A stretch of 64,000 nt of DNA from Polyodon spathula (taxonomy: Eukaryota; Chordata; Actinopteri; Acipenseriformes; Polyodontidae): NCBI RefSeq assembly GCF_017654505.1, contig NC_054549.1, positions 26,286,147 to 26,350,146 on the forward strand. The letters are read 5' to 3'. The notes below the pieces were generated by a model, which was not told the origin of the DNA, ran no database searches, and worked only from the letters and a program-made list of their open reading frames with translations. Position 1 is the stretch's first letter. Each line of letters opens with the position of its first letter. Both the position numbers and the translations under genes were made by a program. This document shows positions 54,570 through 64,000 of the stretch, piece by piece.

Positions 54570-54830
54570 GGTCTGGGAAGGTTTAAAGTGAAGTCTGCAA
54601 TATTACAGGCTGCCAGATTTAAGCCTGATTTCATCACCTGGGCCCCTGAAAAGGCGATAGCCAGATCAGGCCCCGACCAGACAATTTTCCCAAAACCAAC
54701 CCCCTCAGGCCCCCAACAAGCTCATAGTGCCCCGTATCACCATGTCAGAGCTCCCCACGATGTACGTCACCAGCTTCAACCACATCTACAGACACAGCCA
54801 GCCCAATCCCAGTGTTAACACAGACATTCT
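54570..54830 (+). pseudogene. CIMIP7 (C3orf84) homologue, next exon, frame break
   Basis: It starts GLGRFK and reaches FKPDFITWAPEKAI, matching GIGRRK and FLRWAPCEIE of human CIMIP7. The starting frame runs to a TAA after 54818. A different frame at about 54727-54850 reads MSELPTMYVTSFNHIYRHSQ, which looks more like the SYQ/TYQQNF repeats of the family. I infer a frame break between them. The 3' exons encoding the C-terminus were not found. The gene is therefore either broken or mis-assembled here. Confidence 0.55.
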
Positions 54831-56699
54831 GACTGGCAAGGTGGTTTCCTTGCCACTTGCCAAGGAGGCTACATTTGCTTACATGCAGCCACATAGATGC
54901 TTAAAGAAGAAACAAACTTCATCTGTGCCCCTTATTGTTTCAGACTGCCTTTGGTGGCAGACTGGGTATTAGAAATGATATAATTGATACCAAATACAAT
55001 ATGTTTTATTTATCATGGTTGTTATCCCATGGGCCTTCAGAATTTTATACTACACACAGTGCATAGTCAATTAAACATTCTTTTTACTGCTTATCATGGA
55101 AATATGGAATGTGTTGATTTATCAAAGTATACCTGACATTCTCAATATTAGCAGGGTGTTTGTTCTGCTACAATGCATGCTGTAAGCTAGCGTTCTGAAT
55201 AGAAACACAATCTTTTATGATAAATGAGTAGTTAAAACCCCAAAGAAAATAAGGGCAAGAATAATTTAGGTTTTCATTTGTCTTTAAATTGTTACAGGAA
55301 CAATGCATCAGACGGTTCTGGGGTGTGAATAGATACCTTCCTATTTAAACCTTATTCACATCAGCAGTATGATAAGATCAGCATGTTTTAAAAACAGTAA
55401 ATGACTGGAAGGTGGCTGGAAAGTGAATTCTCTCTTTAGCCACATAGCAGAGCTACTAGAGGCAGTGAAAATAAGAACACAGTCCTGCAAGCCTGGCTTA
55501 ACCCTGCCCTGGCAGTACTATACTGAACAGCATTCTGAGGCAACTATCCCTGTCTATCCAATCTGGCCTTGCCTTGAAACCTACCAGTGCCAATTGTGCC
55601 AAAGTGTAACAAAGAAAGAAAAGAAAATCATTAAGCTTTAGTTTTGTACTCTACTTTCCATTTTAAATAATCTAGATTTCGATAGGATTCTTGTGTCTTA
55701 TAGTAAAGATAATATTGCTTAATTATATATATGATATATGGCGTTTGTTTATATTAATATTAGATCTATGATATATTATATATATATGAGTATATATATA
55801 TAATACGGATCCTAACAGATAAATTATAATTTATTGAGAAATTATAAAAGTAATTGTAAACTGTCATAATATATCAATCTATATTAAGATTTCAAATTCT
55901 AGTTTACCAAACCTATTAGATCTGGGTTTTATTGGGAATTGAGATTTGAAAATTATTCTAGAGCTTCATTAATATGTTGAGGTGTTACAGAATCTTGAAA
56001 CGGAGCCTCCACCAAAAAATTGCATCTTAAATTATCCTAAAATAGTAATCAATACTTATGTTGTATAGTCAAACCTATATATAAGTATTTCATTAGTAAG
56101 CTGTGGTTAGAAAAGGTGTCAATTAATCGATGCTTTATTTGCCTATAGCTACAAAGCTAAAGTTTACATAACTACAAATGGCATTTTTTTTTATTTTTTT
56201 TTACCCATCCCTTACCTTTTTATGAAGTTCCCAATCAATCTAAATGGAGTTTAGTTGCTCTAATACTGAGATTTTTTAGGATTGGGTATGAATAACAAAA
56301 AAAAAAAAAAAAAGCTTTTAATATTACATATGTATGTACAGTACTTCAAACAAGAAAAACACTGTGACAGTCACCAGACAGCAAATAAAGATCTTTTATT
56401 ATGATTTCAAATATCATAGAGGTACCACCTCACAATATAGGCACTGAACTACCACCCTGCTTCACCCTGTGTATAACACACACCTTCTAAAACAATTAAT
56501 TGACATCTCAATGTTGCAGTACTGCGCTTTACAGAAGGCTATTGCTACCACTATTGCAGCAATCAGAAACACTGTAATCAGTTCACATACACCAATACCA
56601 AAATACTATATTGATCACTGAGAGACGACATACATGGTATTAATCCCTGTTGGCCATAGGATGCCACTTGTATGAATACAATTGGTAAATGCTAAACTA

Positions 56700-56802
56700 C
56701 CTCTCTGGGCTTTACAATGCTTGAATACAGTATGCTTTACCAGATGCACACATTGCTTTATTTCACTTTGCTATGATTTTATTATGATAAACTTTAAGAA
56801 TG
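56700..56802. repeat. AAAGCAT/ACCATGG dispersed repeat copy
   Basis: It begins CTCTCTGGGCTTTACAATGC and ends in ATGATAAACTTTAAGAATGG. This is the same arrangement as the 49.0 kb copy, with more substitutions. Confidence 0.6.
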
Positions 56803-58974
56803 GGTATGGTTACATGAGCATCTAAACGTTGCAGGCTAGATTCTGAAAGCTACCATTACAATTCTGAAATTTGAAAAAAAAAAAATACAAAATGTTACAG
56901 TTTTTCGTATGATTTCAAGACTTTTAGTTTTCCTATCCCGAAAATATGTGGCAATGAAAATTTTGAGCAAATGTCTTGAGAATCTAGCCCTACTCCACTG
57001 AATATGGGTTGAATGAAATACTTGCACTGTGAGCAGTAGAGAGAACAGAGTTCCAGACAGAAATACGGGTGATTGACACAGGAAATCTCCTAAAATCATG
57101 AATATCTGTTAATAATAAAATAAGGCTTTTAAAGAGGCTGTGAATGTCTTCTACTAATTAAGCATATGTGCCTGTATTTGTGAAGGAACAGTATATAATA
57201 TACCATGTCATACCTGAAATCACAAACAACCATAGAACTATGTAACAGAATCACTTGAATCAGCAACCAGACCCTTATAGACAAGTGTAAAGCTATAGAT
57301 AAATACAGTGCACTGCTCCAAAGAGCCTAAAAGTATTGGTTGCTTTTCATAATCTAATTTAATTGCTGAGCCCAACCCCGTCCACTTAGAAATCAAGGTT
57401 AGGGGTGTCTTAGAACCTAAATAATCACAATATTGCTACATTCACTCTTTTTATATAGTATATATATATAATATAATATAGATATATATATATATATATA
57501 TGCTATGTAATATACTTATTATCATATGTAGATAACCCATACTTGAATATAACTACTATACATGACTTATTCTACACATGTTTTAAAACAAGTTACAAAT
57601 AAAATAAAATGCTATGTAATAAAAATAGAAGTATTTTAATCTATACATTCACTATCCTATACAAATCAACCTTGATAAACAAGAATTTAATTCAAATGTA
57701 AACATTTAATTTATATAGCACTATATCAACACAGCATGACAATGACCAATTAGTATTTTCAAATTTCTATAACCAAACGCCCTGCCCCTTGGGGCTCAAC
57801 AGATTGTCTGTCTAGACAAACCCACAGTAAACATCTAAATGACTGATTACTTCTTGTATGATGGAAAATAGTAAACAAATCTCCATAACTGAAATAAGTG
57901 ATAGTTACCCTGTTTTGGATTTTAACACCAGAATACATACTGTATTAAAAAAAAAATGTACACTTAACATAATGTTTCTATTCTAGTAGGCACACATTTA
58001 ACACAAAGTGTACACACGTCTCTGTAGTGGTGGCACTGTTTCAATAAGTTGTGTTTTTCAGAGCTGTCACCAACTGCAAGCTTCATAGACTGCCTTTGAA
58101 CCTGTGGAACTTTACTTACGATTAATAACATTTTAAAAAGTAAGACATATTTTAACAAACTGTAAATTAACATACACTTACAGGATGATCATTAGTTTTT
58201 TAAGTGTAGTGTATGATGAGGTAAACTTTCTGAATTCTAATAAATGACAAGGCCTGCTGAGTCATTTATTTTTGAATTTCGAATGTTTGCCTCTTAGTTC
58301 ACTGCACTTAAAAACATGCATTGCTGTTATACACCATTACTTTAAAAAGGGTTGTTTTTACTTTCTTTTGCATTTTGTCTCAGATACCTGAATACCTCTA
58401 AAAATAGGTCAAACGTCAGGGAGGGTCCAATTGCATAATTGAAAGGACTTAGATCAATTGAATAGATCCCACTATTTATTTCGATTTTTTATTTAGTGTG
58501 CACAGTTTATTTACCACCGATTTTGAATGTCCAGTATTTGGTTTTAGTGATATGTCTATTAAGTTACTATGCGTTTCTCATGTTTAACTCAAAAGACAAA
58601 AGCCGTAAGTCAACTCATAACCAGCAGCACTGGTTTGGAAGTTCAGCTATAGGACTGTACTCCTATGTGTGTGAACTATGCCCAACTGTCTGAAAGGTCT
58701 TCATATAAAGAGCAATTGTGTTCTTTTCTATTGCATCCAGTTCACATCATCATCTATACCTATTTATCAATGTGTTTTTTTTGTTCTTGTACATTATGCT
58801 GTATGCTTTTGGGGGATTTTTAATTTCTAACAAAATTTTATACTGATCTCTTACATTTTCATCTCTTTACAGCCTGGCAGTTTTGAAAGACTGGAGGATT
58901 TTTCTCTAATTAAAAAGGTCTTATTGAATAATTAATGCTGCGCTTTCCTTGTGTCAAAGAACCACTTTTCACTC

Positions 58975-59115
58975 TAGGGTACGAAATGGGTTACCTAGTC
59001 ATGTTTAAGACCTAGTTGTGAGATCAGTCAACTAGTGGGAAACGGATGAGCACTGATGGACTTAATGGCCTCCTCTCGTTCGTAAATTGTCATACTGCAT
59101 GTTCTTTAAATATAG
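58975..59115 (+). repeat. LINE-type 3' tail
   Basis: AGTCAACTAGTGGGAAACGG, GATGGACTTAATGGCCTCC and TCTCGTTCGTAAATTGTC match the tail words of the elements at 0.9 and 29.6 kb, here in a less diverged form. Confidence 0.6.
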
Positions 59116-59382
59116 GTCACTTAATAAATAAACATTAAAAAGATCAGTTTTCCACAACCCTTTGTTCTGGCAACTCCTTATTTCTACCATCAAGTCCATC
59201 AAATCGACCAGGTTTGGTTAATTTCTTCCGTCTTTTTGACACCCATGTGTAACTAAAGGAGCCCCTTGTGTTAAACCCTGTAATTTATGCAAAAAAAACC
59301 AAAACAAAGCAAAAAAAAAACTACACTGTTTAATCTTTTTGCACTTTTCATTTCAGTACCTAAACCCCAGATCCACCTCAGC

Positions 59383-59470
59383 TTGGTGTCAGTCCCTCAG
59401 CAGTGCTGGTGAAAGCCACTCCTGTGTTGGTGTCAGTCCCTGAGCAATGCTGGTGAAAGCCAGTCCTGTG
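59383..59470. repeat. 44-bp tandem duplication near the KLHDC8B 3' end
   Basis: Two copies (59383-59426 and 59427-59470) of a unit beginning TTGGTGTCAGTCCCT and ending TCCTGTG differ at three positions. On the transcript strand this lies about 80 bp after the KLHDC8B stop codon, so probably in its 3' UTR. Confidence 0.85.
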
Positions 59471-59550
59471 CTCTGCTGTACACTGAGTTCCATGCTGAGC
59501 GATGTTAGTTTTTTGGTAATATTCTGCTGCTTCACACCTCCCCCTCTGTC

Positions 59551-59747
59551 TCAGATGCTCTCTTGCACACACAGTGCCTCCACGGCATCGCTGGGGCCCT
59601 GCGCCACCCCCCCGATGAGGAAGAGCAGTCGCTCAGTCAGCAGGCCAGCGCAGGAGCAGCGAGGGGTGGGCATGGGGGCCAAGTACTCCCACCTCCTCTT
59701 CACTGGGTTATAACTCTCCACTGATGCCAGGGGCGAGGGCTGATTCC
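59551..59747 (-). CDS. KLHDC8B: KLHDC8B homologue, last coding exon
   Basis: It begins after a CTGTGCAG acceptor and reads NQPSPLASVESYNPVKRRWE, then PMPTPRCSCAG, then FLIGGVAQGPSDAVEALCVQ, ending TGA. This is the last kelch repeat and tail of the KLHDC8 family. GGVAQGPS.AVEALC matches human KLHDC8B better than KLHDC8A (GGVNQGLSDAVEALC). The exon is intact. KLHDC8B is a kelch beta-propeller protein associated with the cytokinetic midbody. The upstream exons are not in the remaining 4 kb and presumably lie beyond the window. Confidence 0.87.
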
Positions 59748-61324
59748 CTGCACAGAGACACAGAAACAAGCTATAAAAGGAACATAGTAAACTTGTAGAG
59801 TAAAGCATTCCACCCTGTCTGTAGACCAACTGTGTCTATGTGGTTCCATTAAAATGTGCATTGACTGACTGTTGAAAAACAAATGGCTTGCTGGAAATGT
59901 AAACTTATAAATCACTGTGTTGTAGTTAGTGAGCTATTAAGCCTATTGCCTACATCTACCGTAAATTTAAGTTATGTATAACAATCCGACTCCTAAAGCG
60001 AATCTGTTATTTATCTGGTAAAATCCTTCTAAGAACCCAAGTCTGATCCTTAGACTACTCTATTTCTTTCAGTTTGGTGAAGCTTACCATCTAAGTCAAT
60101 GTTGTTAATTTTGTGACTATTTTTCCAGAAGCGCAATGGTATAATAGTGGTCTATCTTCAAGAGAAAAGGGGCACCAGTGGAAATATTGTTAGTGCAAAT
60201 ATAAGACATCTTATTTTAAAACTCTGGTTAGTGCTCCTGTAAGGGTTTTTACTGACTACTGAAACACCTCATTAACAGTACATAATTACAGTGCTGATAA
60301 ACCACACCACTCAGATTAATCCTGAAATTGATTTGCTAAAGAACCTGTGCTTCTCACACGACTTTAATTAAATTACAAATGTTAAATGTTAAATGAATGC
60401 TCAGATTAAAAATCTAAAATTGATTAATCACTTTGATCTTGGTTCATCTAATGTATTTTCTGGTCATGGGATCATTCATTCAGCATATGCCAACAGAAAC
60501 AAAACAAGGAGCTGGTAATTAAATCTGCACCGAAGGACGCCAATTTGGGAATCCAGCCATCAGCTGAATTCACATTAAACTGAAGTAAAAAGACAAACCA
60601 TGATTACCAAGGCAGCCTTGTGTGGAGTGAGCTGGAGTTATCAACAGCACATTTTTTATAAAGCAACATAATTACTGAAGAAAAGACTTCATTGGGATAT
60701 TTGAGAATCATCAAAGCTTATTTTTTCTCTGCCTGACGAAAGCCCTCCCTGGTTTTATTATCTGTCCAGAAACATTAATGTAGTTGTTTGGTGTCACTCA
60801 TTTTCCCCACATCAACAAGTATGCCATTGATAAGCCCCTCTGCCAAGGCATTTAAGTATGAGCTATAAGTAACAAATAACAGTAAATTACCATTACCTTC
60901 ATCTACTGTATCACGTAAAAATGTAAGTTTGACACACAGACAGATCCCCAGATGCTAATTATCTCAAAAACAAAGCTACAGCTTCAGGTTCTGTCTTAAT
61001 TACAAATTTCTAGATATATGTAAACATGTAAGTGTGCCTTACAGATACAGTTAGGCAGTAGTCATTTCTGCCCCCCTCTGAACTACCCTTATGAAAGTCT
61101 ACCATAGTAATAGCATATTGTAATAGAAAGCTTGCAAGGTGTTATCATTTTTGTTCACCGGGATGAACAAGTCGCATAGATTTCTTATTCTATTGTTTGT
61201 TTCTTAGCGGACAGCACTGGGATGCTCTCCAGATGAGGCTGTGCTCCAACAACTTTATATTTTTACACACTCTTTGTTTGGGTTCAGTGTTTTTGGAAAT
61301 CTGTAAGATTTTGTATTATAATAA

Positions 61325-61470
61325 AAGGTAGTCATTTAACACAAGATTGTCATGAAAAAACACAGTACGGTAAGGCATATTAAGAAGAATGGGAAACCAT
61401 GGCTAACTGTGGACATAGCATAGTATAACCATGGCAAAAAACATGGGATGAATTATAAAAGAGTACCACA
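61325..61470. repeat. AAAGCAT/ACCATGG dispersed repeat copy
   Basis: GTACGGTAAGGCATATTAAG, GGGAAACCATGGCTAACTG and ACCATGGCAAAAAACATGG words end at AATTATAAAAGAG. Confidence 0.5.
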
Positions 61471-61746
61471 GTGATTCTTTTTTTTTTAAGGGTATGACAA
61501 TGGTGAGTTAATAAATGGAAAACCTTTTAAGAAAATCACTATTTTACAGGGGACATAAATTACAGTAGCACATGCCACCGAGTGGTAATTTTTCTACCTA
61601 ACTTCAGAAATTCAGCTCCCAAAGTGAACTGGTTGTCTTGGGAGTCAGCCAAAGTTCCAAGCTGTGCTGTTGTGGTGACATGTCTGCAGATTGGAACACT
61701 TGTTAGCCAATGAGACGGTGCCCTCTATTCTTGCCATTTTATAATA

Positions 61747-61754
<8 letters not shown>

Positions 61755-61812
<58 letters not shown>
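61755..61812. repeat. (AT)n microsatellite
   Basis: About 55 bases of alternating AT follow an A run. Confidence 0.95.
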
Positions 61813-61815
<3 letters not shown>

Positions 61816-63159
61816 TTTGCTAAATAATTTAAAAGCTTTAGCAATGGAAGCCTATGTCCTGCTAGTCACCACTAAAGTGTAACTTCCGCCAAAGAACAAG
61901 GCTTAGACCAATAAAGCCACTGCTTCTTAATTTATCATGCACATATATAGTATTACCAAATAAAGCATTGGCATAGGGCATACATGCGAACAGTTCCTAT
62001 ATATTCAGGATAGTCCCGATTTCCTAGCAAATGTCTCATGTCCCGATGCATAGGAAGAAAATACCGATATTTATCCTTGGAAATTTTTCACAGGTCAAGG
62101 TTGTTCGCTCTCGTGCCCGCACTGTTTTTAATTCTCTCTTTAGCAGCTGTTGACTACTGTGCACTGCATTGCTCGTCAAGGATTGTTTTCACATGACCAG
62201 ATCTATGTTTACTGACATGTTATATCCAGTCATATTGGAGAAGTGTATTGTTTCCTGACTGCTGCAGCAATATGATTTAATGTGTATAATTTACAGCAAA
62301 ATGGGGTATATTGGAATGTATACCTTCATAGGGTCAAACTGAAGCTTTTAGATGGACTTAAGATTGAGAATGTCAAGATAGCCTGTTGAGTCAATAGAAT
62401 CAATAAAGCACACAGCCAATTAAAATGTAGCAATTCATTTAAGCAAGCCACTGACTATCTCATCTTAAACCTTGTTTTTGACTCTATAACAGGCCACAAA
62501 TGAATTCTGGGCTGTGATATGAAAGCAGATAAAACTAGGAGACATAAAAAACACACTGTAATCCACATGGTAGACTGTCCTGAAGAAAGTCAAGACAACA
62601 AGCAATGTCTGCTGAGCGTAAACATACCTCTGGTGCTCAGCTTTGTCAATCCAAATCACCCACTACTTTTACCAACTTGTCCTGGTTTCCATGGAGATCA
62701 ACTAGGGCTGCAGTTAACATCATACATAACAGAAGAAAGTTGTCTCCCATTTCAAGTCTGTCTTTACTCAATTTCTAACTGTATCCGCTGGTCCTGGTGT
62801 CAGTGACGTGTTTGATACAGTGACTAAGATTAACATGGTTTACTTATTTTAGTGTTTAAAGACTTCTATCTCCCTGAATCTTCCTTTGTTCTAGGCTAAA
62901 TAGGTTTAGTTCCAACAGCATGTATTCATATCCCTGGGACCAGTCTAGCACTCTTCACAGAAGAAAAATACAATTATTGGCAGAGTTAGTTCTCTGTAGC
63001 TGACAGAGAAAAAGCAATGCTTTGAACATTTATTTTTGATTTTTAGTGCCATATTAGGATGAGCACTAATATGGGAAGGAGTTTAAATGGGGATTTGGAC
63101 AGTAGCAGGGAATAGGTGGGGTAACTGTAGGATGAGTACAGCACAGCCCCTATTAAAGT

Positions 63160-63315
63160 TTCCCCAAGGTAAAAGCATGAAAGGTAAACATTGCAAAGCC
63201 CATAGAGCATATGTATGGTAAAAGCATCTTAAAAACCATGGAAAACCATGGTAAATGCATAGTACTAACATGGGAAAACTGGAAAATTACTATGGTAAAC
63301 ATTTTTAAAGGAGTT
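63160..63315. repeat. AAAGCAT/ACCATGG dispersed repeat copy (well preserved)
   Basis: AAAAGCATGAAAGGTAAAC, TTGCAAAGCCCATAGAGCAT, AACCATGGAAAACCATGGTA and ACTATGGTAAACATTTTTAA are all present. It includes both ends of the family and is the clearest copy for building a consensus. Confidence 0.6.
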
Positions 63316-64000
63316 GTTCTAATTGCTGTGCATGTGCTCATTACAATCACCCTACTCTCAATCCCTGTCCTAGTTAATAGATTTGTATTTTAATGTCCTT
63401 TTAGGTCAAATTTTGGAAATGTAGTTAGTTGAATGTCGAATGAGAGAAATAGTATGTATAAGGGGCAGTGTTGTATGATGCACAGACATGACGGATTTTG
63501 GCTCCTATGGGCGAGACAAGATGAGGTTAAAAGCTCTACAACCATGAACACAGACAAGTCCAGCTCTTCTGCAAAGCAGTTGAGGTGCTCACTTGCAGTG
63601 TGCATGCCAACCTCTGTCCTGTTACATATGTACTAAGCATGAGAAATATACTAATACACCTGTGTGCACACATTTGATAAGGGACAGTAAGCTGCTCCAC
63701 CAGGCTTAATTAGGGGTGGAGAGTAACTGTATCTCCCCTGCCTGGAGCTGTCACTTTATAGCTGAAAAACTGCCTCTGTTTTATTCAGATACACCAAGTT
63801 CCTAAAGTAATTTCATTAATTTTATCCATTTTGCACTTAAATTAGGCCTCAGATGTGCAGTCTTTAAAGAAACACATGTTACAGAGATCTGGTACTAGAC
63901 GAAGTGCTCAGTTTGCTTGCCTTGCCTTCCAGGAAGTCTGTTACTGCTTTACTTTTCTGGTCATTTCACCACAGCAGTGTTTTCTCGGACAAACTATGTT

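Larger units (their letters stand above)
54975..59370. other. AT-rich intergenic/intronic sequence
   Basis: It contains TA-rich patches near 55775-55803 and 57455-57500, A runs at 56299-56314, a repeat copy at 56.7 kb and a LINE tail at 58.98 kb. No conserved exon was recognised. Confidence 0.4.
59748..64000 (-). other. Probable KLHDC8B intron, no further exon seen
   Basis: No kelch-like segment was found on the - strand up to the window edge. It holds a (AT)n tract at about 61755-61811 and AAAGCAT-family copies at about 61325-61470 and 63160-63315. Confidence 0.45.

Overview
The window is vertebrate nuclear DNA, most likely from a ray-finned fish. It has GT-AG introns of 0.5-15 kb, many Tc1/mariner-type DNA transposons, L2-like LINE fragments, SINE-like repeats and long (TA)n microsatellites. 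Several repeats (LINE/SINE tails ending in GGCCTCCTCTCGTTC-like words, and a dispersed AAAGCAT/ACCATGG family) look like those common in sturgeon and paddlefish genomes. I therefore favour a non-teleost, acipenseriform-like source. This is inference from memory, not a search result.

Layout. Bases 1-9,700 hold only repeats: an L2-like LINE tail, a SINE with a MIR-like core, a 51-bp tandem duplication, a SINE family, and a truncated, internally deleted Tc1. A GC-richer 5' region at 9.76-10.53 kb leads into a complete seven-exon NUAK-family kinase gene (+, CDS 10530-37139, about 665 aa). It encodes an AMPK-related, LKB1-activated kinase that resembles NUAK1 most. Intron 1 (14.7 kb) carries a full-length but dead Tc1 element. 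The 37.1-46.7 kb interval is repeat-rich: a ~300-bp-arm near-perfect palindrome, a young-looking Tc1 inside a microsatellite, and a small mariner-type element that keeps only a transposase HTH.

From 46.7 to 51.7 kb (-) lie seven exons clearly homologous to IHO1 (CCDC36), the HORMAD1-interacting meiotic double-strand-break factor. They contain an in-frame TGA and several frameshifts, so this copy looks decayed. Next, on +, are two phase-compatible exons of CIMIP7 (C3orf84), a ciliary microtubule inner protein. At 59.55-59.75 kb (-) is an intact last exon of KLHDC8B, a kelch-repeat protein whose other exons were not found and probably lie beyond the window.

The main point is the arrangement. 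IHO1-CIMIP7-KLHDC8B, with these relative strands, reproduces human 3p21.31, but here a NUAK1-like kinase flanks it. In human the related gene KLHDC8A sits beside NUAK2 on 1q32. The kinase is therefore best read as a third NUAK ohnolog, on the KLHDC8B-bearing paralogous chromosome, absent from mammals. The gene set has no operon-like logic; the linkage is ancestral synteny. The decayed IHO1 beside an intact kinase would fit gene loss after a lineage-specific genome duplication.
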